64,000 bases of DNA from Rathayibacter sp. VKM Ac-2857 (GCF_013205025.1 NZ_JABMLE010000004.1:184946-248945), one strand, 5' to 3'; counted from the first letter of the stretch, positions 32,325 through 43,040 are shown. The notes: generated from the sequence alone by a model not told the origin. Numbers and translations: made by a program.

Positions 32325-34067
32325 GTGGCCGCATCAACCCCCGTCCGGAAGGCCAGGCGCTCGCTGAGCTGGCTCGGCGTCCTGATCCTCGCGCTCGTCG
32401 GCCTCAACGCCGCCGCCGTCATCTTCGGAGGCGGCTCCTGGACGCCGAAGCTCGCGCTCGACCTCGAGGGCGGCACCCAGATCGTGCTGCAGCCCCAGCT
32501 CTCGGACGGCCAGACCGTCTCGTCCGAGCAGCTGACGCAGGCCGTCTCGATCATCCGCCAGCGGATCGACGCCGCGGGCGTCTCCGAGTCCGAGATCACG
32601 ACCCAGGGCTCGAGCAACATCGTCGTCTCGATCCCGGGCACGCCGGACGACGCGACGCTGCAGCGCATCGAGGCGTCGGCGAAGCTCGACTTCCGCCCGG
32701 TGCTCGTCGCCAGCCAGGCGACCACCAGCTCGGTCGGCGGCGACTCCACCTCCTCGCCCACGCCGACCCCGGTCGACCCGTCGCTCGCCACCGAGCCGAC
32801 GGCCGCGCCGACCAGCGCGAGCGACCTCGCCTACATCACGCCGGCGCTCGAGGCGCAGTACACTTCGTTCGACTGCGCGTTCCTCAACGACCAGGACCCG
32901 AACCTCGCGCCGGCCGATCAGCCCCTGATCACCTGCGACGACAGCGAGACGGTCAAGTACATCCTCGGCCCGGTCGAGATCACCGGTGAGGACATCTCCG
33001 ACGCCTCGAACGGCCTGATGACGACGTCCTCCGGCGCCAGCACGGGCACCTGGGCCGTCAACCTCTCCTTCGACGACCAGGGCACCCAGGCCTTCGGCGA
33101 CGTCACCTCGCGCCTCATCGGGCTGCAGGGCGCGCAGAACCAGTTCGCGATCGTCCTCGACGGCCGCGTCATCTCGGCGCCCTCCACCAACGCCGCGATC
33201 ACCGACGGGAACGCGCAGATCTCCGGCTCCTTCACCCAGGAGTCGTCGAAGACCCTCGCCGACCAGCTGAAGTACGGCGCACTGCCGATCGGCTTCCAGG
33301 TGCAGAGCTCGGACAGCATCTCCGCGACGCTCGGCTCGACCCAGCTCGCCAGCGGACTGCTCGCGGGCCTCATCGGCCTCATCCTCGTCGTCGTCTACTC
33401 GGTCGCGCAGTACCGCGTGCTCGGTGCGGTGACCATCGCCTCGCTGATGGTGGCGGCGATCGTCACCTACCTCGTGGTCACGTTGCTCTCCTGGCGGGAG
33501 GGACTCCGCCTCTCGCTCGCGGGAGTCGCGGGTCTGATCGTGGCCATCGGCATCACGGCCGACTCGTTCATCGTCTACTTCGAGCGGATCCGCGACGAGC
33601 TGCGCGACGGCCGCGGGCTGGAGTCCTCGGTCGAGGCCGGCTGGCGGCGCGCGCTGCGGACGATCTTCGCCTCCGACATGGTGAACCTGCTCGCCGCCGT
33701 CGTGCTCTTCGCCCTCGCGGTCGGCAGCGTCCGCGGCTTCGCGCTGACGCTCGGCATCACGACGCTGATCGACCTCGTGGTGGTGATCCTCTTCACCCAC
33801 CCGATGCTGCAGCTGCTGGCGACGACCAAGTTCTTCTCGGAGGGCCACAAGGCCTCCGGGCTGGATCCGCGCGCACTCGGAGCGGTGTACCGCGGCCGGG
33901 CGGCGTTCCGCCCGCAGGACGCGGTCCTCGCGGGCAAGGGCACGGCCGGCAAGGGCTCGTCCGCGGCACGCGAGGCCGCCCGCCGCCAGACCATCGCCGA
34001 GCGCAAGGCCGCCGAGGCGGCCGCCGCGCGCAGCTCCTCGAACGACTCGAACGGGAAGGACGCGTGA
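32325..34067 (+). CDS. secD: Protein translocase subunit SecD
   Basis: A 580-residue RND-type membrane protein that pulls translocating proteins using the proton gradient. TM1 is at ~14-33, followed by the P1 head start LALDLEGGTQIVLQPQ. A Ser/Thr/Pro-rich insertion of ~40 residues (SSPTPTPVDPS...) lies within the extracytoplasmic domain. The C-terminal five helices start near residue 345 and include VAGLIVAIGITADSFIVYFERIRDE. A basic/Ala-rich cytoplasmic tail follows. The GTG start has AAGAAGG upstream. secF overlaps its stop. Confidence 0.95.
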   Translation: MAASTPVRKARRSLSWLGVLILALVGLNAAAVIFGGGSWTPKLALDLEGGTQIVLQPQLSDGQTVSSEQLTQAVSIIRQRIDAAGVSESEITTQGSSNIVVSIPGTPDDATLQRIEASAKLDFRPVLVASQATTSSVGGDSTSSPTPTPVDPSLATEPTAAPTSASDLAYITPALEAQYTSFDCAFLNDQDPNLAPADQPLITCDDSETVKYILGPVEITGEDISDASNGLMTTSSGASTGTWAVNLSFDDQGTQAFGDVTSRLIGLQGAQNQFAIVLDGRVISAPSTNAAITDGNAQISGSFTQESSKTLADQLKYGALPIGFQVQSSDSISATLGSTQLASGLLAGLIGLILVVVYSVAQYRVLGAVTIASLMVAAIVTYLVVTLLSWREGLRLSLAGVAGLIVAIGITADSFIVYFERIRDELRDGRGLESSVEAGWRRALRTIFASDMVNLLAAVVLFALAVGSVRGFALTLGITTLIDLVVVILFTHPMLQLLATTKFFSEGHKASGLDPRALGAVYRGRAAFRPQDAVLAGKGTAGKGSSAAREAARRQTIAERKAAEAAAARSSSNDSNGKDA

Positions 34068-35068
34068 TGGCCAGCTTCTCGCAGTTCGGAAACGACCTCT
34101 ACACCGGCAAGCGCTCGGTCGACTTCGTCGGCCGCCGGCGCACCTGGTACCTCATCTCGATCGCGATCATCCTGCTGACCGTGCTCGGCACGGCGGCCCG
34201 CGGCGGCTTCAACTTCAGCATCGAGTTCACCGGCGGCTCGGAGTTCACGGTCACCGCGCCGGACACCCTCGACCAGACCGCGGCGACGGACGCCGTCACC
34301 TCGGTCTCGCCCGACGCCGTCCCGCGCGTCTCGATCGTCGGCGACGACTCGATCCGGGTGCAGACCAGCCAGCTGTCGACCGACGAGTCGACGCAGGTCC
34401 GCAACGCGCTCTCCGAGGCCTACTCCGTCCCGACGGACCAGGTCGCCTCGTCCTTCATCGGCGCCGCCTGGGGCTCGGACGTCACGCAGCAGGCCGTCCG
34501 CGGCCTGATCATCTTCGTGATCCTCGCGGCCCTGGCGATGTGGGCCTACTTCCGGACCTGGAAGATGTCGCTCGCCGCCATCGTCGCGCTCCTGCACGAC
34601 CTCGTGATCGTGGCCGGCGTCTACGGGATCACCGGGACCGAGGTCTCACCGGCGGCGGTCATCGGACTGCTCACGATCCTCGGCTACTCGCTGTACGACA
34701 CGGTCGTGGTCTTCGACAAGATCCGCGAGAACACGGCGGAGGCGCTCGGCAGCACGACGAGGACCTTCTCCGAGACGGTGAACCTCGCCGAGAACCAGAC
34801 GCTGGTCCGCTCGATCAACACCTCGATCGTCGCGGCCCTGCCGGTCGCCGCGATCCTCGTGATCGGCGCCTTCGTCCTCGGCGCCGGCACGCTCCGCGAC
34901 ATCTCGCTCGCCCTGCTGATCGGCATCATCGTCGGCACCTACTCGACGATCTTCGTCGCGGCGCCGCTCTACGCCCAGCTGCGCAGCGGCGAGGCCGAGA
35001 TCGGCAAGCACGACAAGCGGGTCGTCTCGGCTCGCGAGCGCGCCGTGGCCCCGGTCGTCCAGGGCTGA
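34067..35068 (+). CDS. secF: Protein translocase subunit SecF
   Basis: A 333-residue partner of SecD with six membrane helices: TM1 ~27-45, then FSIEFTGGSEFTV of the extracytoplasmic domain, and helices from ~145 including IGLLTILGYSLYDTVVVFDKIREN, the RND signature. I chose the ATG at 34067 over a GTG three bases earlier because GGAAGGA is then spaced 7 bases. The ATG overlaps the secD stop by one base. The rhodanese gene follows after 2 bases. Confidence 0.95.
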   Translation: MASFSQFGNDLYTGKRSVDFVGRRRTWYLISIAIILLTVLGTAARGGFNFSIEFTGGSEFTVTAPDTLDQTAATDAVTSVSPDAVPRVSIVGDDSIRVQTSQLSTDESTQVRNALSEAYSVPTDQVASSFIGAAWGSDVTQQAVRGLIIFVILAALAMWAYFRTWKMSLAAIVALLHDLVIVAGVYGITGTEVSPAAVIGLLTILGYSLYDTVVVFDKIRENTAEALGSTTRTFSETVNLAENQTLVRSINTSIVAALPVAAILVIGAFVLGAGTLRDISLALLIGIIVGTYSTIFVAAPLYAQLRSGEAEIGKHDKRVVSARERAVAPVVQG

Positions 35069-35070
35069 TC

Positions 35071-35412
35071 GTGGCCGACTACGCGCAGGTCAGCGCCGCG
35101 GACGCGGTCGGCCTCGTCGAGCGCGACGAGGTCTGGCTGCTCGACGTGCGCGAGCCGCACGAGTGGGCGCTCGGGCACGCTCCGGCGGCCCACCACATCC
35201 CGATGGGCAGCATCGGCGAGCGGCAGGACGAGCTCCCTCGGGATGCCGCGATCCTCGTCGTCTGCCACTCGGGAGTCCGCTCGGCCATGGTCGTCCAGGC
35301 ACTCGACGGAGCCGGCTACGAGACGGCGAACATCGAGGCCGGCATGACCGCGTGGGCGGCCGCCGGCGGCGACGTCGTGGACGACGAGGGGCGCCCCGGC
35401 CGGATCGACTGA
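35071..35412 (+). CDS. Single-domain rhodanese-like protein
   Basis: A 113-residue rhodanese domain. WLLDVREPHEWALGHAPAAHHIPMG is the N-terminal half signature and VVCHSGVRSAMV contains the six-residue active-site loop with the persulfide cysteine (CHSGVR). The complete catalytic loop suggests an active sulfurtransferase; its partner is unknown. The GTG starts 2 bases after secF, so it probably shares that transcript. Confidence 0.9.
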   Translation: MADYAQVSAADAVGLVERDEVWLLDVREPHEWALGHAPAAHHIPMGSIGERQDELPRDAAILVVCHSGVRSAMVVQALDGAGYETANIEAGMTAWAAAGGDVVDDEGRPGRID

Positions 35413-35465
35413 GCGCGGGCCTGTCCGCTCCCGGCGGACCGGTCACCGGCACTCCCGCGACGGAC

Positions 35466-35471
35466 GATAAT
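35466..35471 (+). promoter_or_regulatory. Candidate -10 element of rel
   Basis: GATAAT (5 of 6 match to TATAAT), 20 bases before the GTG start of the rel gene. No -35 consensus is found. Confidence 0.35.
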
Positions 35472-35491
35472 GAGGCGATGGAGATCTCCGC

Positions 35492-37727
35492 GTGAGCGAC
35501 ACCACGACCACGTCCTCGACCGCTGCCCTGCGCAGACTGGTCCCGCGGATCTTCTCGCGCGCGCAGCCCTCCGGCGCCGTCGACACGCTCGTGCGGACGG
35601 TGCGCACGCACCACCCCAAGAGCGACATCGCGCTGATCGAGCGGGCCTACTCGGTCGCCGAGCGCGCGCACGCGAACCAGAAGCGCCGCAGCGGCGAGCC
35701 GTACATCACGCACCCGCTGGCCGTCGCGCAGATCCTCGCCGACCTCGGCATCGGCTCGAAGACCATCGCCGCCGCTCTGCTGCACGACACGGTGGAGGAC
35801 ACCGACTACAAGCTCGACGAGCTCCGCGCCGACTTCGGCGACGAGGTCGCGATGCTGGTGGACGGCGTCACCAAGCTCGACAAGGTCAAGTACGGCGACA
35901 GCGCGCAGGCCGAGACCGTGCGCAAGATGATCGTGGCGATGTCCAAGGACATCCGGGTGCTCATCATCAAGCTCGCCGACCGCCTCCACAATGCGCGCAC
36001 CTGGGGCTTCGTCCCCGCCGAGTCCGCGGCCCGCAAGGCGACCGAGACCCTCGAGATCTACGCGCCGCTGGCCAACCGCCTCGGCATCCAGGCGATCAAG
36101 TGGGAGCTCGAGGACCTGTCCTTCGCCGTGCTCTACCCCAAGATCTACAACGAGATCGAGAGCCTCGTGAAGGTGCGGACCCCGCAGCGCGAGGAGTTCG
36201 TCCAGAGCATCATCGACCTCATCGGCGAGGACCTGCGGGCGGGCAAGATCCGCGGCCGCGTCGTCGGCCGGCCCAAGCAGTACTACTCGATCTACCAGAA
36301 GATGGTCGTCCGCGGCCGCGACTTCGACGAGATCTACGACCTGGTCGGCATCCGCGTCCTGGTGAACTCGGTGCGCGACTGCTACGCCGTGCTCGGCTCG
36401 ATCCACGCGCGCTGGAGCCCGATGCCCGGCCGCTTCAAGGACTACATCGCGACCCCCAAGTTCAACCTGTACCAGTCGCTGCACACCACGGTGATCGGCC
36501 CCAAGGGCCGAGCGGTCGAGATCCAGATCCGCACCAACGAGATGCACCAGCACGCCGAGTTCGGCATCGCGGCGCACTGGAAGTACAAGGAGCAGATGGC
36601 GACGGGCAAGGTCGCCTCCGGCTCGAACGACACCGACCTCGCCTGGCTCGCGCACCTCTCCGACTGGCAGTCCGAGACGACGGACCCGAACGAGTTCCTC
36701 GACTCCCTCCGCTTCGAGATCGGCGCGAAGGAGGTCTACGTCTTCACGCCCAAGGGGCGCGTCATCGGCCTGCCGACGGGCGCGACCCCGGTCGACTTCG
36801 CCTACGCCGTGCACACCGAGGTCGGCCACCGCACCATGGGGGCGAAGGTCAACGGACGCCTCGTGCCGCTCGAGTCCTCGCTGACCACCGGCGACGTCGT
36901 CGAGGTCTTCACCTCGAAGAACCCCGACTCCGGCCCGAGCCAGGACTGGCTCAATTTCGTGCAGAGCCCGCGGGCCCGCAACAAGATCCGCCAGTGGTTC
37001 ACCAAGGAGCGCCGCGACGAGGCGATCGAGCAGGGCAAGGACTCCATCGCGCGGGCCATGCGCAAGCAGAACCTGCCGCTGCAGAAGCTGATGAGCCAGG
37101 ACACCTTCACCGAGGTGGCCAGCCAGCTGCGCTACAACGACGTCGAAGCGCTCTACGCCGCCGTCGGCGAGGGCCACGTCTCCACCCAGTCGGTGCTGGA
37201 GAAGGTCGTCGCGACGATCCAGGGCGATCCGGAGTCGGACGAGCACGAGGTGACGCTGCCGCGCTCCCCGCGGCCGCGCAGCCGCAGCAGCGAGTCCGGG
37301 GTACTGGTCAAGGGCGCGCCGGACATCCTGGTGAAGCTCGCGAAGTGCTGCACCCCGGTGCCGGGCGACCAGATCGTCGGCTTCGTCACCCGCGGCGCCG
37401 GCGTCTCGGTGCACCAGGCGAACTGCCACAACGTGCAGGAGCTGCTCAAGGAGCCGGAGCGGATCGTCGATGTCGAGTGGGCGCCGTCGTCCAAGAGCAT
37501 CTTCCTGGTGCAGATCCAGGTGGAGGCGCTGGACCGCTCGGGGCTGCTCAGCGACGTCACGCGGGTGCTCTCGGAGCATCACGTCAACATCCTCTCGGCG
37601 ACCGTCTCGACCTCCAGCGACCGCCTGGCGATCAGCCGGTTCGTCTTCGAGATGGGCGACACGACGCATCTGGACCGCGTGCTGAACGCGGTGCGCCGGA
37701 TCGACGCCGTGTACGACGTGTACCGGG

Positions 37728-37741
<14 letters not shown>
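35492..37741 (+). CDS. rel: Bifunctional (p)ppGpp synthetase/hydrolase (Rel/RSH)
   Basis: A 749-residue long RSH enzyme controlling the stringent response. The HD hydrolase domain (~60-200) has the intact LLHDTVEDT motif. The synthetase domain (~255-375) has GRPKQYYSIYQKM, RGRDFDEIYDLVGIRV and ATPKFNLYQSLHTTV. The TGS domain lies at ~415-475 (VYVFTPKGRVIGLP), a zinc-finger-like region at ~617 (AKCCTPVPGDQIVGFVTRG) and a C-terminal ACT domain at ~667-748. Both catalytic sites look complete, as expected where a single RSH does both jobs. GGAG precedes the GTG by 8 bases. The last 14 bases overlap the convergent AbiEi-like gene. Confidence 0.96.
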
Positions 37742-38279
<538 letters not shown>

Positions 38280-38399
38280 CCGCCCATGCTGACCGACGCG
38301 CCCCGCCCTCAGGACGCCCTGAGCGGATCTGTGGAGGGATCCCTTCTGCGGGAGTCCGTGCGGCACTGCCGATCGGACGCACCCCTTCTGGAGACAGCG

Positions 38400-38457
38400 G
38401 GTCTCGATACGCGCTGCGCGCTACTCGACCAGCATGGAGCGCGAGCGCGCGTCTTCT
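38400..38457. repeat. Palindromic repeat unit, forward
   Basis: GGTCTCGATACGCGCTGC, then GCGCTACTCGACCAGCA (38400-38434), followed by GGAGCGCGAGCGCGC. It is the first unit of a local array and carries a GCGC core in place of GCCC. Confidence 0.75.
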
Positions 38458-38801
38458 GGTCTCGATACGCGCTGCGCGCTACTCGACCAGCAAGGAGCGC
38501 GAGCGCGCGCCTCCTGCTGATAGAGCAGCTAGGGGAGCGGGCCCTCCATGTTGATCGAGTAGCCCGCGGAGCGGGCGTATCGAGATCCACCACCGAACGA
38601 CGGCGGGTCTCGATACGCGCTGCACGCTACTCGACCAGCAAGGAGCGCGAGCGCGCGCCTCCTGCTGATAGAGCAGCTAGGGGAGCGGGCCCTCCATGTT
38701 GATCGAGTAGCCCGCGGAGCGGGCGTATCGAGATCCACGACCGAACGACGGCGGGTCTCGATACGCGCTGAGCGCTACTCGACCAGCAGGGAGTCGCGGG
38801 A
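38458..38801. repeat. 148 bp tandem duplication of palindromic repeats
   Basis: Bases 38458-38605 and 38606-38753 are nearly identical copies. Each starts with a forward palindromic unit (GGTCTCGATACGC...), includes CTCCTGCTGATAGAGCAGC and a reverse unit (TTGATCGAGTAGCCC, at 38551 and 38699), and ends CGAACGACGGC. A third partial copy starts at 38754 and runs to ~38790. Differences are a few point changes in the hairpin cores. The block fills the gap between the AbiEi-like gene and the DUF349 gene; no coding sequence is supported inside. Confidence 0.85.
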
Positions 38802-40448
38802 TCAGCCCAGGGCGTCCAGCCACACCTTGCGGGCGTCGAGCGCCTCCTGGGCCTGGGCGATGGCCGCGCGGTCGCCGCGGGCCTTCGCCTCGTCGAGCTC
38901 GTCCTGGAGCTTCTGGATCGCGGCGGTCAGCTGCGAGGCGAGACCCTCCGAACGGGCCTTGCGCTCGGGGTTGCTGCGGTTCCAGTGCTCCTCGTCGAGC
39001 TTGCGCACGTGCGCCTCGACCTTGCGGAGGCGGTCCTCGACCGTGCGCACCTGCTCGCGCGGCACGCGGCCGATCGCGTCCCAGCGCTCCTGCACGGAGA
39101 GCAGCACCCGCTTGGCCTTCTCGCGGTCCGGCTCCTGCAGCAGCGGCTCCGCCTCCTCGAGGAGGGCGAGCTTGAGGTCGAGGTTCTCGGTGTACTCGAC
39201 GCTCTCCTGGGCGACGACCTCGGCCTTCGCGCCGTAGATCGCGTCGCCGGCGGCCTTGAAGCGCGCCCAGAGGGCGTCGTCGAACCGCTTGCCGGCGCGA
39301 CCGGCGACCCGCCAGCGCTCGAGGAGCGCCCGGTACTCCGGGATCGCCTCGGCGCCGCGCGAGACCAGCGCCTCGGCCTGGTCGATCAGTGCCTGCTTGG
39401 CCGACTTGGCCTCGCGGTGCGCCGAGTCGAGGTCGGCGAAGAACGCTTTGCGGTTCTGCTCGATCGTCGTGCGGGCCCCGCGGAAGCGGCGCCACAGCTC
39501 GTTCGCGTCGTTCTTGGGCAGGCGCGGGCCCTGCTGCTGGTGGCTCTGCCAGCGGGCGAACAGGTCGTCGATCGCGGCGCTGGCCTGCTTCCACTGCGTC
39601 TTCGCCGGGTCGACGGCGGCGAGCGCCTCGGCCTCGGCGACGATCGCCTCGCGGTGCGCGACCGCATCGGCCAGGGCGGCCTTGGACTCGGCGGCCTGCT
39701 GCTCGGTGAGGTCCTCGACGGATCCGCTCAGCGCGCTGACGCGGGCCTGCAGGGAGGCGAGGTCGCCGACGGCGTGCGCCTGTGAGATGGCGGCCGTCAG
39801 GGTCTGCACGCCGCGCGAGACGTCCGTCGCCGGGGCGCCGCGCTTGGCGCGCTGCTCGAGCAGGGAGACCTGCCCGGCGAGCTCGGTGAACTTGCGCTCG
39901 TAGTAGGCGAGAGCCTCCTCGGGAGACGCGTCGGGGTACTGGCCCACCTCGCGCTCCTCGTCGCCCACGCGGACGAAGACCGTGCCGTCGTCGGAGACGC
40001 GGCCCCACGGCTGCCGGCCGGCCGCCGACGGACCAGGAGTCGGTGCCGCGGGAGTCGCCGCTGCGACGGGTGCGGCGGCGTCCTCGGGAGCAGCCGCGTC
40101 ATCGGAAGCCACTCCGTCCTCGGAAGCCACTGCGTCGTCGGAAGCCACTGCGTCCTCGGAAGCCACTGCGTCGTCGGAAGCAGAGACGTCCTCCGAAGCG
40201 ACCGCGTCCTCAGGAGCCGCTGCCTCCTCGGGGGTGGCCGACTCCTCGGGAGCGGCCTCCTCGTCGGAGGTCACCGCCTCGGGGGAGTCCCCGTCGCTCT
40301 CGGGAGCGCCGGTCTCGGCCGGGGCGTCGGCGCCCTCGGGGACGCCTGCGCTCTCGGGGACGGCCGTCGTCGCGGAGGACGGGCTGTCGTCGGGGGACAC
40401 GGTGTCGGGGGTGGACACGGTGTCGATGTCGCCATCTGGAGTCAGCAT
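38802..40448 (-). CDS. DUF349 domain protein with acidic repeat N-terminus
   Basis: A 548-residue protein. The first ~140 residues are Glu/Asp/Ala/Ser/Pro-rich and almost certainly disordered, with a VAS[E/D]DA repeat (~residues 86-115) encoded by 18 bp tandem repeats. From ~145 it is a helical/coiled-coil protein with several DUF349 units, including LWRRFRGARTTIEQNRKAFFADLD, YRALLERWRVAGRAGKRFDDALWARFKAA and VLLSVQERWDAIGRVPREQV. Proteins of this family are cytoplasmic and poorly understood. The ATG at 40448 follows AAAGGCGG. No catalytic motif is visible. Confidence 0.85.
   Translation of the reverse strand: MLTPDGDIDTVSTPDTVSPDDSPSSATTAVPESAGVPEGADAPAETGAPESDGDSPEAVTSDEEAAPEESATPEEAAAPEDAVASEDVSASDDAVASEDAVASDDAVASEDGVASDDAAAPEDAAAPVAAATPAAPTPGPSAAGRQPWGRVSDDGTVFVRVGDEEREVGQYPDASPEEALAYYERKFTELAGQVSLLEQRAKRGAPATDVSRGVQTLTAAISQAHAVGDLASLQARVSALSGSVEDLTEQQAAESKAALADAVAHREAIVAEAEALAAVDPAKTQWKQASAAIDDLFARWQSHQQQGPRLPKNDANELWRRFRGARTTIEQNRKAFFADLDSAHREAKSAKQALIDQAEALVSRGAEAIPEYRALLERWRVAGRAGKRFDDALWARFKAAGDAIYGAKAEVVAQESVEYTENLDLKLALLEEAEPLLQEPDREKAKRVLLSVQERWDAIGRVPREQVRTVEDRLRKVEAHVRKLDEEHWNRSNPERKARSEGLASQLTAAIQKLQDELDEAKARGDRAAIAQAQEALDARKVWLDALG
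40105..40194. repeat. 18 bp tandem repeat within the DUF349 gene
   Basis: Five units starting at 40105, 40123, 40141, 40159 and 40177, of the form GAAGCCACTGCGTC[C/G]TCG on the plus strand, with the first and last diverged. They are in frame (six codons per unit), so copy-number change would keep the reading frame. Confidence 0.85.
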
Positions 40449-40627
40449 CGGGTGCCGCCTTTCGCTGTCGTCCCGCCCCTCGGCCTCGGTGCTCGACAGC
40501 CGGAGGCCGACGACCGCGCTCAGCCGCGAACGGGCAGTGACGACAAGCCTATTGCACTCCCCGCGCCGCCGGTCGTGCGCGGTCCCGCGGGTCGTCCGCG
40601 CCGCTCGACGGCGACCCGCTCCGGTGC

Positions 40628-41422
40628 CTACTGGAGCGAGATCGCGCCGATCGCGACCGGCTCGGCGGGGGCGCCGTCGCCGGACCCGTCCGCCGTCCCC
40701 TTCGCGACGACATCGGCGACGAGCGCGTCCAGCCCCGAGGTGACCTGGCCGACGACGGTGTAGCCGCCCGCGGCGTCCTCGGGGAGCTGGGTGTCCTGGT
40801 AGACGACGAAGAACTGGCTGCCCTGGCTGTAGCCGTTGCCGCCCTGACGGGCCATCGCGATGGTGCCCGCGGGGTAGACGCCGTCGGCGGGGGCGTTCTC
40901 GACCGGTCCGTAGCTGTAGCCGGGGCCGCCGGTGCCGTCGCCGTCCGGGTCGCCGCACTGCAGGACGTAGAGGCCCTCGGTGGTGAGGCGGTGGCAGGAG
41001 ACGCCGTCGTAGAAGCCGGACTGCGAGAGGGAGATGAAGGAGGAGACGGCCTGCGGGGCGGCGGCGCCGGCCAGGGTGATGCCGAGCTCGTCGCTGTTGA
41101 TCGACATCGTGCCGGTCCAGTCGCGGCCCTCGGCGATGTCGGCGGAGGGGACGTCGCCGGTGTTCTCGCCGGTCGCGGCGGGAGTGGGAGTGGGCGTGGC
41201 GCTCTCGGAGGAGGTCGGCTCGGCGACGGGGGTGCCCGGGCCGCCGGAGAAGTAGAGGAGCTGCGCGACGACGGCGAGCGCGATCACGACGACGCCCGCG
41301 ACGGCTGCGATCACGTTGTCGCGGACTCGGCGCTTCGCGCGGGTCCGGTGCAGGCTCTGCCGCGCCTGGTAGGCCCTCAGCCGGGTGCGCGCCTCGCGAT
41401 CGTTCGTCCTGCCCTGGGCCAC
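40628..41422 (-). CDS. Membrane-anchored cyclophilin-type peptidyl-prolyl isomerase
   Basis: A 264-residue protein: a short basic cytoplasmic part, one membrane helix at ~38-60 ([22 protein letters not shown]), a Ser/Thr/Pro linker, and a cyclophilin domain from ~95 containing [28 protein letters not shown] and [13 protein letters not shown]. It should act outside the membrane on exported proteins. The classical FHR motif reads CHRL, and the GSQFF signature is kept. The GTG at 41422 is supported by GGAGGAA 5 bases upstream. It is divergent from rarA. Confidence 0.9.
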   Translation of the reverse strand: MAQGRTNDREARTRLRAYQARQSLHRTRAKRRVRDNVIAAVAGVVVIALAVVAQLLYFSGGPGTPVAEPTSSESATPTPTPAATGENTGDVPSADIAEGRDWTGTMSINSDELGITLAGAAAPQAVSSFISLSQSGFYDGVSCHRLTTEGLYVLQCGDPDGDGTGGPGYSYGPVENAPADGVYPAGTIAMARQGGNGYSQGSQFFVVYQDTQLPEDAAGGYTVVGQVTSGLDALVADVVAKGTADGSGDGAPAEPVAIGAISLQ

Positions 41423-41575
41423 GTGTTCCTCCGCCGTCGTGCGTCGCGCCTGCGTCCGGCGCGGCTCTGCGCGAGCGCGGAGCGCGTCGAGCCTACGAGA
41501 ATCGCCGCGCCCTCGCCGGACACCGCGGCGCCGGGCGCCGGACGGGCGCCGGGGGCGACTGTCGGAGGCCGTCGT

Positions 41576-41581
41576 TACGCT
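41576..41581 (+). promoter_or_regulatory. Candidate -10 element of rarA (short leader)
   Basis: TACGCT ends 6 bases before the rarA ATG, so the transcript would be leaderless or nearly so. This is common in Actinobacteria and agrees with the missing Shine-Dalgarno. Confidence 0.35.
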
Positions 41582-41587
41582 GGGGCG

Positions 41588-43015
41588 ATGACCATGCAGC
41601 AGGCCGGACTCCGCTCCGGGGCGACCCCGCTCGCCGTGCGCATGCGTCCCCGCAGCCTGGAGGAGGTCGCCGGGCAGCGGCACCTGCTCACCCCGGGCTC
41701 GCCGCTGGTGGCTCTCGCGGCCGACACCACCGGTGAGCGCGGCGCGGTCTCGGTGATCCTCTGGGGCCCGCCCGGCACCGGCAAGACGACGCTCGCGCAG
41801 GCCGTGGCCCACTCCAGCGGCCGCCGCTTCGTCGAGCTCTCGGCCGTGACGGCCGGCGTCAAGGACGTCCGCCAGGTGATGGAGGAGGCGCTGTCCACCC
41901 GCGACCTCTACGGCACCTCGACCGTCCTCTTCCTCGACGAGATCCACCGCTTCACCAAGGCGCAGCAGGACGCACTGCTGCCCGGCGTCGAGAACGGCTG
42001 GGTCATCCTCATCGCGGCGACGACCGAGAACCCGTCGTTCTCGGTGATCGCCCCGCTGCTCTCGCGCTCCCTGCTGCTCACGCTGAACACGCTCGACGAC
42101 GACGACCTGGGGCTGCTCGTCGACCGCGCGCTGCACGACGAGCGCGGGCTGCGCGACTCGGTCCGGCTCGACGACGAGGCGCGGGCGAGCATCGTCCGGC
42201 TCGCCTCAGGGGACGCGCGGCGCGCACTCACGGCACTCGAGGCCGCCGCCACCTCGGCGAGGTCGGAGGAGCGCGAGGCCGACCGCGTCGCGCGGGCCTC
42301 CGCGGTGGAGGGCGACGACGAGGACGAGGACGACGAGGACACCGCCGAGCCGGCCGCCGCCGCGGAGCCCGAGCTCCCGCTGATCACCGTCGAGGTGGTC
42401 GCCCGGGCCGTCGACCGCGCGCTGCTGCGCTACGACCGCAACGGCGACGAGCACTACGACGTCATCAGCGCGTTCATCAAGTCGATCCGCGGCTCGGACG
42501 TCGACGCCGCACTGCACTACCTCGCCCGGATGATCGAGGCGGGGGAGGACCCGCGCTTCATCGCCCGCCGGATCATCGTCTCGGCCTCCGAGGACATCGG
42601 GATGGCCGACCCGCAGGCGCTCGTCGTCGCGATCGCCGCGGCCGACGCCGTCCAGTTCATCGGCATGCCGGAGGGGCGCATCCCGCTCGCGCAGGCCGTC
42701 GTCCACCTGGCCACCGCGCCCAAGTCGAACGCCTCCTACACGGCCATCGACAGGGCGATCGCCGACGTCCGCGCGGGCAAGGCCGGCCGGGTGCCGCCGC
42801 ACCTGCGCGACGCGCACTACCCGGGCGCCAAGCGGCTCGGCCACGGCAAGGGCTACCGCTACCCGCACGACGCCGAGCTCGGCGTCCTCGAGCAGCAGTA
42901 CCTGCCGGACGAGCTCCGCGGCGCGCGCTACTACGCGCCGACCGAGCACGGCAACGAGCGCGACGTGTCGGCCCGGCTGGCGAAGCTGCTGCGGATCATC
43001 CGCGGCCGTGCGTGA
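41588..43015 (+). CDS. rarA: Replication-associated recombination protein A (RarA/MgsA)
   Basis: A 475-residue AAA+ ATPase of the RarA/MgsA/WRNIP1 family, related to clamp loaders and acting at stalled forks. [15 protein letters not shown] is the N-terminal signature, Walker A is [12 protein letters not shown] (~58-69), Walker B is LFLDEIHRF, and sensor 1 is AATTENPSF. The C-terminal oligomerisation part includes [14 protein letters not shown] and [14 protein letters not shown]. An Asp/Glu-rich stretch (~237-262) is inserted between the ATPase and tetramerisation parts, presumably a flexible loop. rpsD lies downstream with its own promoter. Confidence 0.95.
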   Translation: MTMQQAGLRSGATPLAVRMRPRSLEEVAGQRHLLTPGSPLVALAADTTGERGAVSVILWGPPGTGKTTLAQAVAHSSGRRFVELSAVTAGVKDVRQVMEEALSTRDLYGTSTVLFLDEIHRFTKAQQDALLPGVENGWVILIAATTENPSFSVIAPLLSRSLLLTLNTLDDDDLGLLVDRALHDERGLRDSVRLDDEARASIVRLASGDARRALTALEAAATSARSEEREADRVARASAVEGDDEDEDDEDTAEPAAAAEPELPLITVEVVARAVDRALLRYDRNGDEHYDVISAFIKSIRGSDVDAALHYLARMIEAGEDPRFIARRIIVSASEDIGMADPQALVVAIAAADAVQFIGMPEGRIPLAQAVVHLATAPKSNASYTAIDRAIADVRAGKAGRVPPHLRDAHYPGAKRLGHGKGYRYPHDAELGVLEQQYLPDELRGARYYAPTEHGNERDVSARLAKLLRIIRGRA

Positions 43016-43040
43016 CGCCGGCTCCCGCGCCTGGTAGTCT
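43012..43040 (+). promoter_or_regulatory. Candidate rpsD promoter
   Basis: GTGACG (43012-43017) and TAGTCT (43035-43040) are 17 bases apart; the -35 overlaps the rarA stop codon. It predicts a leader of about 175 nt. S4 is an autoregulator in many bacteria, so the long leader may have a role, but I recognise no known S4-binding structure. Confidence 0.4.

Noticed and set aside
38400-38801. Regularly spaced repeats resembling a CRISPR array
   Set aside because: Units alternate in orientation, the spacers are themselves repeated with a 148 bp period, and no cas genes are present. It is a palindromic-element array.
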